A stretch of DNA of 60,090 nt. It comes from Candidatus Paralachnospira sangeri (GTDB lineage Bacteria > Bacillota > Clostridia > Lachnospirales > Lachnospiraceae). The DNA is taken from NCBI GenBank assembly GCA_904397815.1, contig CAJFOT010000065.1, positions 1 through 60,090 of the forward strand, in the 5' to 3' direction. A model generated the notes under the pieces. It did no database searches. It had not been told where the DNA came from and was given only the letters and a program-made list of their open reading frames with translations. Numbering within the stretch: the stretch's first letter is position 1; the number at the start of each line of letters is the position of its first letter. This document shows positions 52,701 to 60,090 of this stretch, piece by piece. Made by a program: the position numbers and the translations under genes.

Positions 52701-53663
52701 TTACTGTGATTTCCGGTACCCGGTGGAGAAGTCTACCAGATTTTCCATAGGTTCTCCTGCCAGAAAATGGGTCAGGTTGCGGATGGCGATGCCGCGGATC
52801 CGGCTGAGGGTTTCCCGGAGGTGGTAGCAGCCGGATACGTGAGGTGTGATGACTGCGTTCGGAACCTGCCACAGAGGATGGTCTGCCGGCAGCGGCTCCG
52901 GGTCGGTGACATCCAGCCCCGCGCCCATCAGATGGCCCTGTTTCATGACCCGTGTCAGCGCGTCGGTGTCGATGGCGCTTCCCCGGCCCACATTGATCAG
53001 GATGGCGGAGGGTTTCAGCGCCATCAGGCGGCTTTCATTCATCATGTGGAAGGTATCCGGTGTCTGGGGCAGGCTGAGGGAGATGATATCTGCCCTGGGC
53101 AGCAGGCTGTCCAGCTCCTCCATGGTATGCAGCTCATCCAGCCATTCCGGCTTTTTCCCCGGTGTCCGTTTGACGCCGATGACGTAGCTGCCCAGCGCTT
53201 TCATCCGGCGGGCGAATTCTCCGCCGATATCTCCCAGTCCGATCACCAGGGTGACGGAATTCCAGATGGAGGTGACGTCTCCCTCGTCCTGCCAGAGAGA
53301 CCGGCGCTGGTTATCCCGGTAGAGATAGAGCTTTTTCTGGATTTCCAGCACCATTCCCAGCATGTGCTCGGAGATGGCCAGGCCGTAGGCGCCGGTGGCA
53401 TTGGTCAGGACTGCGCCGGCGGGAAGAACCCCCGGCCGGGTATAGGCGTCTGCGCCGGCAGAGTTCAGCTGAATCCATTTCAGTGTCTGAGAGCCTTCCA
53501 GCAGGGCAGGCTCCACATTTCCCAGGATAATCGAATAGTCTGAAATCTCTTCCTTTGTTACCTCCCCAGCGTCCTGATAAATGATTTCCCAGTCCTGGGC
53601 GATGGATGCCAGTTGGTCTTTCTGGATCTGCTCCATCGGGATGGTTACTAACATACGCTTCAT
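52701..53663 (-). CDS. D-2-hydroxyacid dehydrogenase family protein
   Basis: NAD(P)-dependent 2-hydroxyacid dehydrogenase of 320 aa. The Rossmann motif GLGDIGGEFARR (near residue 143), the NVGRGSAIDTDAL stretch (catalytic Arg region, near 215), LDVTDPEPLPADHPLW (Glu region, near 250) and ITPHVSG (catalytic His, near 275) are all present. The ATG at 53663 follows AAAGGGAG at eight bases. It converts a 2-keto acid to a 2-hydroxy acid or the reverse; the substrate is not clear. The next gene upstream lies five bases away on the same strand. Confidence 0.88.
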   Translation of the reverse strand: MKRMLVTIPMEQIQKDQLASIAQDWEIIYQDAGEVTKEEISDYSIILGNVEPALLEGSQTLKWIQLNSAGADAYTRPGVLPAGAVLTNATGAYGLAISEHMLGMVLEIQKKLYLYRDNQRRSLWQDEGDVTSIWNSVTLVIGLGDIGGEFARRMKALGSYVIGVKRTPGKKPEWLDELHTMEELDSLLPRADIISLSLPQTPDTFHMMNESRLMALKPSAILINVGRGSAIDTDALTRVMKQGHLMGAGLDVTDPEPLPADHPLWQVPNAVITPHVSGCYHLRETLSRIRGIAIRNLTHFLAGEPMENLVDFSTGYRKSQ

Positions 53664-53668
53664 AAATA

Positions 53669-54277
53669 TTACTCCCTTTCGTAAAATTTTTTCATGATCT
53701 CGTGAAACTGGCTGCCGCACCGCTCCATTTCTCCCAGAACCAGTTCCGCTCCCCGGCGGGTCTGATGCCAGTTGTCCCTGCTGATGCCCTGTGTTACGGC
53801 AGGACAGACGAGAAAGCGGGTGTGAGGGTACAGCAGCTGATAATACATCAGCGCCCGTCTGCCGTGGTAGGCCTGGCAGCAGAGGATGGCTGTCCGGATC
53901 TCCAGACCGGCGGCATCGGTCACCTGGCGGGAACGGATGGCATTTTCATAGGTGTAGGAGGCAGTATCTTCCTTTAAAACAGCCTGGGGCGGAACGCCCT
54001 GCCGAAGAAGGACATCCCGGAGAAATTCCCACTCTGTCTGATAGGGTCCGGGGTATTTCTCCGTCATGGAGGCCGGGCCGGAAAAGCCGCCGGACAGAAT
54101 GCTGAACCGTCCCGAGGGCAGGATCAGCGGGCTGAAGCCGCTGTGCCACAGACCGGCGGCCCGCAGCGCCAGCTCCGGCCAGGCGCTTCCCGGGATGAAG
54201 ATAATGTCGGCCGGCTCCGGCTGGTCTTCTGTGAATATAAAATCCGTATAGATTTTTAAAAATAAATTTTCACTCAT
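53669..54277 (-). CDS. YdcF-family (DUF218) protein
   Basis: Protein of 202 aa with the DUF218 fold: ADIIFIPGSAWPELALRAAGL (near residue 23), LKEDTASYTYENAI (near 101), ILCCQAYHGRRALMYY (near 132). These correspond to the strand-loop elements of YdcF/SanA proteins, which are linked to envelope metabolism. No transmembrane helix is seen, unlike many members. It is divergent from nrtR and leads the minus-strand unit with the dehydrogenase. Confidence 0.8.
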   Translation of the reverse strand: MSENLFLKIYTDFIFTEDQPEPADIIFIPGSAWPELALRAAGLWHSGFSPLILPSGRFSILSGGFSGPASMTEKYPGPYQTEWEFLRDVLLRQGVPPQAVLKEDTASYTYENAIRSRQVTDAAGLEIRTAILCCQAYHGRRALMYYQLLYPHTRFLVCPAVTQGISRDNWHQTRRGAELVLGEMERCGSQFHEIMKKFYERE

Positions 54278-54320
54278 AAAAGTATCATAACATTAATCGG
54301 AAAAATCGTCCATATACCAG

Positions 54321-54380
54321 TTGACAAATGTTAGTAGCATATGTATACTAAGATAAAAGTATAAAAATACTACTAAGTAG
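54321..54380 (+). promoter_or_regulatory. nrtR promoter with overlapping NrtR-like palindromes
   Basis: TTGACA (54321-54326), 17 bp, TATACT (54344-54349). TTAGTA-N9-TACTAA (54331-54351) overlaps the -10. Downstream lie AGTAT-AAAA-ATACT (54358-54371) and CTACT-A-AGTAG (54370-54380). The shared TAGTA/TACTA words suggest a repressor with several sites, most simply NrtR itself on its own operon. Confidence 0.65.
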
Positions 54381-54394
54381 GGACGGTGATAAGA

Positions 54395-55291
54395 ATGGAA
54401 AAAGACAGCCGCAGCCGGGAGAATCAGCCCCGCAATGCCGCCGGACTGACAGAGGAGGAGTTTCTGGCCAGATACGAACCGGGAAAATATGAGCGCCCTT
54501 CCCTTACAGTGGATATGCTGCTGTTCACCATCGATGAGGGAGAGCTGAAGCTGCTGCTGGTGAAGCGTAAGGATCATCCCTATATCGGCTGCTGGGCATT
54601 TCCGGGCGGCTTTGTGGGCATCAATGAGTCCATCGAAGAGGCGATGTACCGGGAATTGAAGGAGGAGACCAATGTAGACCGGGTTTATATGGAGCAGCTG
54701 TACACCTGGGGAGATGTGGACCGGGATCCGCGGATGCGGGTGGTGTCGGTATCCTATCTGGCCCTGGCGCCTAAGACAGCCCTGAAGCCGTCAGCAGGGG
54801 ACGACGCGGCAGAGGTGGCCTGGTTTATCGTGAAGAAGCAGCCGCTGCTGGATTATGACGGCCAGGGTCTGAAAAATGAGGCTTATCTGCTGTCTCTGAC
54901 CAGTGAGGATGGGGCGGTGAAAATCGCCTATATTGTCACAGAACGTCAGCGGAAAAACGGTGTGCTGAACATAGTGGAAACTCATCTGGAGCTGTTCCCC
55001 GGCACTGCCCAGCGGCTGGCCTTTGACCATCAGAAGGCGGTAAATCTGGCGCTGGAGCGTCTGAAAAACAAAGTGAACTATACCCCCATCGCCTTTAATC
55101 TGATGCCGGAGGAATTTACGCTGGGCCAGCTGCAGAAGGTTTATGAGACCCTTCTGGGAAAAACGCTGTACAAGGCCAATTTCCGGAAAAAGATATTTCC
55201 CATGGTGATCGAGACAGAGAAGAAAACGGAGAATGTAAAGCACAGGCCCAGCCAGTTTTACAGATTTAATCCGGATTATAAGGAGGAGTAG
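54395..55291 (+). CDS. nrtR: NrtR, Nudix-type regulator of NAD metabolism
   Basis: Protein of 298 aa: a Nudix domain (about residues 35-170) with the box GGFVGINESIEEAMYREL, then KEET, and a C-terminal winged helix (about 220-298). This is the NrtR architecture, in which ADP-ribose or similar ligands relieve DNA binding. The Nudix core Arg-Glu and Glu-Glu are retained although the terminal Gly of the box is Asn, so hydrolase activity may be reduced. The ATG at 54395 (not the GTG at 54386) fits the ribosome-binding site GGTGA. It leads the operon with nicotinamidase and nicotinate phosphoribosyltransferase genes, its usual targets. Confidence 0.9.
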   Translation: MEKDSRSRENQPRNAAGLTEEEFLARYEPGKYERPSLTVDMLLFTIDEGELKLLLVKRKDHPYIGCWAFPGGFVGINESIEEAMYRELKEETNVDRVYMEQLYTWGDVDRDPRMRVVSVSYLALAPKTALKPSAGDDAAEVAWFIVKKQPLLDYDGQGLKNEAYLLSLTSEDGAVKIAYIVTERQRKNGVLNIVETHLELFPGTAQRLAFDHQKAVNLALERLKNKVNYTPIAFNLMPEEFTLGQLQKVYETLLGKTLYKANFRKKIFPMVIETEKKTENVKHRPSQFYRFNPDYKEE

Positions 55292-55295
55292 GAAG

Positions 55296-55829
55296 ATGCG
55301 AAAATTGCTGATTGTGGTGGATTATCAGAATGATTTTGTCACCGGCCCCCTGGGGAGCCGGGAAGCGGCGGAGATCAAGGACAGGCTGCTGGAGAAGGTC
55401 AGAAATTTCGATGGCACAGTGGTGTATACAAAAGACACGCATAACGCAGACTATCTGGAAACCCAGGAGGGAAAAAATCTGCCGGTGCCTCACTGCGTCA
55501 AAGATGAAGAAGGCTGGATGCTGGTGCCGGAGCTGGAAGTGCTGGTGCAGGAAAACGCAGGTATTATCTATGAGAAAAATACCTTTGGCTGCATCCGCCT
55601 GGCGGAAGATATCCGGGAGCTGTATGAGAAGGAAACACTGGAATCTGTAGAGCTGATCGGGGTGTGCACCGATATCTGCGTCATTGCCAATGCCCTGCTG
55701 ATTAAGACCTTTGTGCCGGAGGTTCCGGTGCTGGTGGATGCCGCCTGCTGTGCCGGCGTGACGCCCGAGAGCCACCGGAGAGCCCTGGATGCCATGAAAG
55801 TATGTCAGATTCAGATCACAGAAGAATGA
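55296..55829 (+). CDS. pncA: Nicotinamidase-like cysteine hydrolase
   Basis: Isochorismatase-fold hydrolase of 177 aa. The catalytic Asp is in VVDYQNDFV (D9) and the nucleophilic Cys in GVCTDICV (near residue 128). The Lys of the triad is expected near 78. The metal-site Asp/His pair is in KDTHNADY. Nicotinamidase hydrolyses nicotinamide to nicotinate for NAD salvage. AGGAGG precedes the ATG. It sits between nrtR and pncB, which strongly supports the assignment over other isochorismatase relatives. Confidence 0.88.
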   Translation: MRKLLIVVDYQNDFVTGPLGSREAAEIKDRLLEKVRNFDGTVVYTKDTHNADYLETQEGKNLPVPHCVKDEEGWMLVPELEVLVQENAGIIYEKNTFGCIRLAEDIRELYEKETLESVELIGVCTDICVIANALLIKTFVPEVPVLVDAACCAGVTPESHRRALDAMKVCQIQITEE

Positions 55830-55839
55830 GGGTAACATT

Positions 55840-57288
55840 ATGAATGAAAAAAGAAATTTAACCATGCTGATGGATTACTATGAACTGACCATGTCCAATG
55901 GCTATTTTGTCAAAGGACTGAAGGATATCACAGTGGTATTTGACATGTTTTACCGCAGCAACCCTGACGGGGCCGGCTTCGCCATCTGTGCCGGGCTGGA
56001 GCAGCTGGTGGAATATATTCAGAACATGAGATTTACCGATGAAGATATCGCGTATTTGAGAGGCCGGAAAATGTTCGACGAGGGCTTCCTGGATTACCTG
56101 AAGAACTTTCATTTCACAGGGACCATTGAGGCCATCCCCGAGGGAACCATTGTCTATCCGGGCACGCCCCTGGTAACGGTGACGGCGCCCCTGATCGAGG
56201 CGCAGCTGATCGAGACCATGATGCTGCTGACCATTAATCATCAGACTCTGATTGCCACGAAGGCCAACCGGATCTGCCGGGCGGCGGAGCCGGCGGTGAT
56301 TATGGAGTTCGGCGCCAGAAGGGCTCAGGGGGCAGACGCTGCCATCGAGGGAGCCAGGGCGGCCTACATCGGCGGCGTAGGCGCTACTGCCACAGTGATT
56401 GCGGATCAGATGTTCGGCGTGACAGCGGTGGGCACCATGGCCCATTCCTGGGTGCAGTTCTTCCCCACGGAATTCGAGGCCTTTAAGGCATATGCGGAAG
56501 TTTACCCGGATTCCTGCACATTGCTGATCGATACCTATGATATCCTGGAGAGCGGGTTGGTCAATGCCATCCGGACGGCGAAGGAAGTGCTGGAGCCTAT
56601 GGGCAAACGGCTGAAGGGCGTCCGCATCGACAGCGGCGACCTGGCCTATTTCTCTAAAAAGCTGCGGAAGCGTCTGGATGAGGCCGGGCTGGAGGACTGC
56701 CAGATCGTGGTGTCCAACAGCGTGGATGAGTATCTGATCAATTCTTTGAAGATCCAGGACGCCAAAATCGATTCCTACGGCGTGGGAGAGCGGCTGATTA
56801 CTTCCAAATCCGACCCGGTATTCGGAGGCGTCTATAAGCTGGTGGCAGTGAAGCGGCCGGACGGCGGCTTTGAGCCGAAGATTAAGATTTCGGAAAATCC
56901 CGAAAAGGTAACCAATCCGGGCAAGAAAACCCTGTGGCGGATTTATGACAAGGAAACAGGCTTCGGATATGCCGACCTCCTCACCCTCAGCGATGAGGAG
57001 ATCGACGGCGAAACGCCCTTCCCCTTTGTAGATCCCCTCAAGCCCTGGAAACGGCTGGAATTCAGCGGCGTCATGGTGGAGCGGCTGCAGAAAACCATCT
57101 TCAAGGACGGAGAACTGGTTTATCAGCTGCCTTCTCTGGAAGAAATCAGAACCCATGTGAAAAAGCAGCTGAAATATACAGTGTGGGAAGAGGAACAGCG
57201 TTTTGAGAATCCCCATGTCCACTATGTAGACCTTTCCAGAAAACTGTATGACCTGAAAGAAGAAATGTTAAACAAACGGGTTCACTGA
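55840..57288 (+). CDS. pncB: Nicotinate phosphoribosyltransferase
   Basis: Enzyme of 482 aa that joins nicotinate with PRPP to give nicotinate mononucleotide, the entry step of the Preiss-Handler route. Recognisable parts are MDYYELTMSNGYF (near residue 10), FTGTIEAIPEGTIVYPGTPL (near 89), MEFGARRAQGADAA (near 157) and RIDSGDLAYFSKK (near 268). The length is typical of the bacterial family. GAGGGTAAC precedes the ATG, 11 bases after pncA. The last seven bases overlap a converging gene. Controlled with pncA through NrtR by inference. Confidence 0.95.
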   Translation: MNEKRNLTMLMDYYELTMSNGYFVKGLKDITVVFDMFYRSNPDGAGFAICAGLEQLVEYIQNMRFTDEDIAYLRGRKMFDEGFLDYLKNFHFTGTIEAIPEGTIVYPGTPLVTVTAPLIEAQLIETMMLLTINHQTLIATKANRICRAAEPAVIMEFGARRAQGADAAIEGARAAYIGGVGATATVIADQMFGVTAVGTMAHSWVQFFPTEFEAFKAYAEVYPDSCTLLIDTYDILESGLVNAIRTAKEVLEPMGKRLKGVRIDSGDLAYFSKKLRKRLDEAGLEDCQIVVSNSVDEYLINSLKIQDAKIDSYGVGERLITSKSDPVFGGVYKLVAVKRPDGGFEPKIKISENPEKVTNPGKKTLWRIYDKETGFGYADLLTLSDEEIDGETPFPFVDPLKPWKRLEFSGVMVERLQKTIFKDGELVYQLPSLEEIRTHVKKQLKYTVWEEEQRFENPHVHYVDLSRKLYDLKEEMLNKRVH

Positions 57289-57479
57289 CAGGCCCCATTC
57301 TCCCGGCGCGCCTCCCGAATGATCACACATTCATTGCTGTAGGCGCACCGGGGGAAATCACAGTCTGTCTCTTCCAGCGTCACAGAACCATCGGAATGCC
57401 GCGCAAAAGCGCACTCCAGCAGCCGGTGTCCGTTGTGTGCCCGGCAGTAGCCGGAAATATATTCATAGTCCTTTTCCAT
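57282..57479 (-). CDS. Small Cys-rich protein of unknown function
   Basis: Protein of 65 aa with six cysteines: C12, C23, C40, C45, C51 and C64. The set CDFPRCAYSNEC (40-51) suggests a metal knuckle. It ends seven bases inside pncB, in the opposite direction. A ribosome-binding site GGAGGTAACGC lies before the ATG on this strand. Families of this type are common in Lachnospiraceae and uncharacterised. Confidence 0.55.
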   Translation of the reverse strand: MEKDYEYISGYCRAHNGHRLLECAFARHSDGSVTLEETDCDFPRCAYSNECVIIREARRENGACQ

Positions 57480-57495
57480 TGCGTTACCTCCATTC

Positions 57496-57745
57496 TGCGG
57501 ACATTATATCATGTCCTTCGGACATGTTTCCTCCGGGGGGGGGTGGGCACGATTCGCCGAGGCGTATGCTTCCCGCTGGTCAGCGCGAATCGGCGCGGGT
57601 ATAATGTCCACACTGCGGACATTATATCATGTCCTTCGGACATGTTTCCTCCGGGGGGATGGGCACGATTCGCCGAGGCGTATGCTTCCCGCTGGTCAGC
57701 GCGAATCGGCGCGGGTATAATGTCCACACTGTGGACATTATACCA
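57496..57745. repeat. Structured intergenic repeat, 2.1 copies of about 118 bp
   Basis: Copy 1 starts at 57496, copy 2 at 57614 (118 bp later), and a partial third (16-18 bases) at 57730 (116 bp later); they differ mainly in a G-run (nine versus six G). Each copy contains CATGTCC-TTC-GGACATG, an arm pair CGATTCGC/GCGAATCG, and at the junction TATAATGTCC-ACACTGC-GGACATTATA. The element is GC-rich and palindromic like a MITE or REP element. It fills most of the 57480-57866 gap. Confidence 0.85.
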
Positions 57746-57814
57746 TGCTTCCACGGAGATGTCATCGGGGGAGGGAATGGGGCGATATTTTGAGAATTAT
57801 GTCAATTGTTGCCC

Positions 57815-57844
57815 TTGACAACACCTGATAGCCTCAGATAAAAT
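57815..57844 (+). promoter_or_regulatory. Promoter of the response-regulator gene
   Basis: TTGACA (57815-57820), 18-bp spacer, TAAAAT (57839-57844), 22 bases before the ATG. Confidence 0.65.
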
Positions 57845-57866
57845 TGTGTGGTAGAGGTGAGAATTT

Positions 57867-58562
57867 ATGAAAGAGGTATTGCTGGTAGAGGATGATAAGG
57901 GATTAAGTGACGGGGTGGTGCTGGGGCTGACGCAGGCGCCCTACCGGATCACGCAGAGTTTTTCGATTGAAGAAGCATTAAAAAATATCAGGATGAAAGC
58001 CTTTTCTTTGATTATTTTAGATTTAAGCCTTCCTGACGGAAACAGCTATGAACTGCTGAAGCAGATCCGCCGGGCTGTGGAGACGCCGGTCATTATCATG
58101 GCAGAAAAGGAAATGCGCCTGGATCAGAGCGCCGGATATGGCATGGGCGCTGACGACTGCATTATCAAACCCTTTTCGCTGTCGCAGCTGCGGGATAAGA
58201 TGCGGGATATCTGGAAGCAGCGGAAGCGGGAGCCGGGGAAGGAATACCGGTTTAAAAGCCTGTCTTTCCAGTTCGATGAAGGGAGATTTTTCAAGGATAC
58301 TGAGGAGGTGCGGCTGACTGCCGCAGAGAAGAAGGTTCTGTGTATCCTGGTGGAAAATCAGGGCACTGCTTTGGCGGAGGCAGACCTGGCCGGCCAGATA
58401 TTCCCGCCCGAGGAAGCGGACGGGAAGCGGGAACTGGCGGCGGTCATTCAGTCGCTGCGGAGCAAGCTGGAGGATGATCCGGCCCGACCGGAATTTATTC
58501 ACACGGTTTACGGCCGCGGTTATACGTGGAAGGATCTTCAGTCTGCTCCAGCAGTGGGATAA
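57867..58562 (+). CDS. Orphan OmpR-family response regulator
   Basis: Protein of 231 aa. The receiver domain has D9-D10 (VEDDKG), the phospho-acceptor Asp in ILDLSLPDG (near residue 52) and a Lys in IIKPFS (near 101). The winged helix (about 130-225) has LTAAEKKVLCIL and VYGRGYTW. No histidine kinase is adjacent. GAGGTGAG precedes the ATG. Its last 68 bases overlap the converging HAD gene. The cognate kinase and target genes are unknown; the receiver looks functional. Confidence 0.85.
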   Translation: MKEVLLVEDDKGLSDGVVLGLTQAPYRITQSFSIEEALKNIRMKAFSLIILDLSLPDGNSYELLKQIRRAVETPVIIMAEKEMRLDQSAGYGMGADDCIIKPFSLSQLRDKMRDIWKQRKREPGKEYRFKSLSFQFDEGRFFKDTEEVRLTAAEKKVLCILVENQGTALAEADLAGQIFPPEEADGKRELAAVIQSLRSKLEDDPARPEFIHTVYGRGYTWKDLQSAPAVG

Positions 58563-59199
58563 CATCCAGAAGAGAGTCACATTTTGCCCAGAGGAGCTGA
58601 GAGAGCGTTTCGTCCGGCTGTGTCAGGTCGGGAACCATCACCGGCAGAAAGCCGCCGGCCCAGGCAGCCCGGATGCCGTTGATGCTGTCTTCCAGCACTA
58701 TGCAGTGCTCCGGCCGGCAGCCCAGCTGTTCTGCGGCCTTATAAAATACTTCCGGGTCCGGCTTGCAGGCAGTGACCATATCACCGGTGATGATGACAGA
58801 GAAGTAATCGGTCAGCCCGGTTTCCTTCAGATGATGGGAAACCACGTTCTGGGCGGAGGCGGAGGCGACTGCCATGGGGCAGCGGTTTTGCCGCAGATAA
58901 TCCAGAAGCTCCCGGAGTCCTTTCTTGACAGGAACCCCATGCCGGTTCAGTTCTTCATCAAAGAGGGCGGTCCGGCGGTTCCGGAGACTGTCAAAGTCCA
59001 GATCCTGTCCGAACTGCTCCAGAAAACGGTTTTTCACCTGCTGGTAATTGCCGCCCCGCAGTGTGGCCAGAAAGGGCTCGGTGACTTCCAGCCCCATTTC
59101 AGCGCCAGCCTGCTGCCATGCTTTCTGGTACAGCAGTTCTGTGTCAAACATCAGCCCGTCCATATCAAAAACAACTGCCTGAATGTGTCTGTTCATCAT
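58495..59199 (-). CDS. HAD-superfamily phosphatase/phosphomutase (subfamily IA)
   Basis: Protein of 234 aa. Motif I is D12-M-D14-G in VVFDMDGLMFDTE, motif II is ASASAQ (near residue 111), then the Lys in CKPDPEVF and the acidic motif IVLEDSINGIRAA (near 170). The helical cap follows motif I directly. Build and motifs fit phosphoglycolate phosphatase or beta-phosphoglucomutase-type enzymes. AGGAG precedes the first of two ATGs. The C-terminal end overlaps the response regulator gene. Substrate unknown. Confidence 0.88.
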   Translation of the reverse strand: MMNRHIQAVVFDMDGLMFDTELLYQKAWQQAGAEMGLEVTEPFLATLRGGNYQQVKNRFLEQFGQDLDFDSLRNRRTALFDEELNRHGVPVKKGLRELLDYLRQNRCPMAVASASAQNVVSHHLKETGLTDYFSVIITGDMVTACKPDPEVFYKAAEQLGCRPEHCIVLEDSINGIRAAWAGGFLPVMVPDLTQPDETLSQLLWAKCDSLLDVIPLLEQTEDPSTYNRGRKPCE

Positions 59200-59362
59200 G
59201 TGCTTATTCTCCTGTGATCATGATATTTCTGTGAAGGTAAAAGATTCATTTCGTGAACATTTTACCATATGAAAAGATATAAGTCATCTGAAAGAATGTA
59301 AAAATGCTGCTTTTCATGGTCTGGCAGATTGTGGGAATGCGGCGGGAAAGGAACTGCTCAAT

Positions 59363-59932
59363 ATGATAAATGCGAGAAAAACAACCGCTCTGGATTTGAC
59401 CTGGACCGGCGTGATGGCGGCTACGGCCTGTGTGCTGGGGCCGATGTCCATTCAGATTCCCGTCAGTCCGGTGCCGGTTACACTGACTAATCTGGTATTG
59501 TACATATTTTCCTGTCTGCTGGGATGGAAGCAGGCTATGACCGGCTGCTTCCTTTATCTTCTGCTGGGAGCGGCGGGCCTTCCGGTATTTTCCGGATTCA
59601 GCGGCGGCCTGGCGAAGCTGGCGGGCCCTACAGGCGGGTATCTGATCGGCTTTCTGTTTCTGACTGCCTGCAGCAGCGCGGCTGCGGAAAAATTTCCGGA
59701 AAACCGGTTCCTGCAGGTGCTGGGGATGGCGCTGGGTACGGCGATGGCCTATGGATTCGGGACCGTCTGGCTGGGAAGACTGATGGGACTGAGTTTTATG
59801 GAAGCGCTGGCCATCGGCGTGCTGCCTTACTTGGCGTTTGACGGCGTCAAAATCGGGATTGCGGCGGCATTGGGGCCGGTGCTCAGAAAGCGGCTGAGGC
59901 GTGCCGGGGTGATGCAGAGGAGAGGTCTGTGA
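59363..59932 (+). CDS. bioY: Biotin transporter BioY
   Basis: Membrane S-component of 189 aa with about five hydrophobic helices. The BioY motifs PVSPVPVTLTNLVLYIFSC (from residue 33), GAAGLPVFSGFSGG (near 71) and GPTGGYLIGF (near 90) are clear. Supplies biotin, alone or with the shared ECF module. AAAGGA lies 12 bases before the ATG, at the far end of the acceptable range. I see no BirA-type operator in the 163-base upstream gap. Confidence 0.93.
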   Translation: MINARKTTALDLTWTGVMAATACVLGPMSIQIPVSPVPVTLTNLVLYIFSCLLGWKQAMTGCFLYLLLGAAGLPVFSGFSGGLAKLAGPTGGYLIGFLFLTACSSAAAEKFPENRFLQVLGMALGTAMAYGFGTVWLGRLMGLSFMEALAIGVLPYLAFDGVKIGIAAALGPVLRKRLRRAGVMQRRGL

Positions 59933-59960
59933 TTTGACCCGGCTGAATGGTTGAAATAGG

Positions 59961-60003
59961 GCTACCGCAATCCCACTGGCTTTAGACGGTGGGTTAAGGT
60001 AGC
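59961..60003 (+). mobile_element. Left end hairpin of an IS200/IS605-type element
   Basis: GCTACC (59961-59966) and GGTAGC (59998-60003) frame an inner pair CCCAC/GTGGG (59972-59976 and 59989-59993), with ACTGGCTTTAGACGG in the loop. Such imperfect palindromes sit at the ends of IS200/IS605 elements, where the Y1 transposase binds. The transposase begins 32 bases further. The element extends beyond the window. Confidence 0.75.
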
Positions 60004-60034
60004 TAAAAGTGGTGGCTTGTGCTATGCTTACGTT

Positions 60035-60090
60035 ATGGGAACATGGAAATCAAAAAACAGACACAAGTATTTGTTACAATATCATATTAT
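60035..60090 (+). CDS. tnpA: IS200-type Y1 transposase TnpA, N-terminal fragment (cut by window end)
   Basis: The first 18 codons read MGTWKSKNRHKYLLQYHI, the usual opening of IS200-like single-strand transposases. The catalytic HUH and Tyr lie outside the window, so activity cannot be judged. Confidence 0.7.
   Translation, partial: MGTWKSKNRHKYLLQYHI

Noticed and set aside
55858-57222. 454-codon open frame on the minus strand opposite pncB
   Set aside because: It mirrors a clear NAPRTase gene; it has no recognisable domain and its length follows from codon bias of the real gene.
57496-57745. CRISPR-like array
   Set aside because: Two long, near-identical units without short repeats and unique spacers; no cas genes.

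Overview
The window looks like a chromosomal segment of a gut-type anaerobic Firmicute, most likely a Lachnospiraceae-like Clostridia. This rests on gene content and signals: strong GGAGG ribosome-binding sites, a desulfoferrodoxin, an ECF-type ThiT under a TPP riboswitch, a BioY transporter, a DUF6472-like protein, MtaA-like and RACo-like proteins, and no respiratory genes. The DNA is GC-rich in most genes. The stretch from about 24.6 to 34.8 kb, mainly the kdp potassium genes, is visibly richer in A/T at third codon positions. No rRNA or tRNA gene was seen.

Region 1 (205-18684) is the centrepiece. A flavin-free, Mop-type molybdenum aldehyde oxidoreductase (1709-4669) is followed, all on the + strand and with small gaps or overlaps, by: a large Fe-S/HdrB-like oxidoreductase; MoaA; a G3E GTPase; a C_GCAxxG_C_C protein; a NifX-like protein; a radical SAM enzyme with an N-terminal CPxC/CPxHG module; a methyltransferase; an AMP-dependent CoA-ligase-like enzyme; a MobA/MocA-like nucleotidyltransferase; a MoeA-like protein; ModABC; and an XdhC-like protein. 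A membrane M50-like protease and a small CxxC redox protein precede it as a separate unit (promoter of the main unit at 1642-1670). Molybdate uptake, cofactor synthesis, cofactor tailoring and the enzyme are thus packaged together. The set resembles the genes around DVU1551-DVU1559 of Desulfovibrio vulgaris. The radical SAM, methyltransferase, CoA-ligase and C_GCAxxG genes have no known role in Mo-enzyme maturation, and this is the best candidate for an undescribed system here.

Region 2 (18.9-24.6 kb): an alpha/beta hydrolase; an operon of a uroporphyrinogen-decarboxylase-like (MtaA-type) protein with a GPH-type transporter; desulfoferrodoxin; thiT with a TPP riboswitch; and an AlkD-like protein. 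Region 3 (24.6-34.8 kb): a DUF4261 protein, kdpDE, then kdpFABC preceded by a second tiny membrane peptide and followed by an unknown 296-aa gene. Direct 11-bp-spaced repeats upstream of kdpD look like KdpE-family sites.

Region 4 (35.2-45.7 kb): a GT39-like membrane glycosyltransferase, then two paralogous methyltransferases with a complete Opp/Nik-type ABC transporter, then a zinc-ribbon membrane protein and a nitroreductase. Region 5 (45.7-52.3 kb): a SPOR amidase and an ASKHA (RACo-like) protein that lacks the ferredoxin domain, divergent from a P1B metal ATPase with three HMA domains and a six-unit His/Cys repeat. The gap between them carries five degenerate 53-bp direct repeats, and then a strong promoter with an SmtB/ArsR-like palindrome. 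A DUF6472-like gene follows, with its ribosome-binding site inside a perfect inverted repeat.

Region 6 (52.4-60.1 kb): a 2-hydroxyacid dehydrogenase, a YdcF-like protein, an NAD-salvage operon (nrtR-pncA-pncB) with palindromes on its promoter, a structured intergenic repeat of about 118 bp in 2.1 copies, an orphan response regulator overlapping a HAD phosphatase gene tail-to-tail, bioY, and the left end of an IS200/IS605-type element running off the window.
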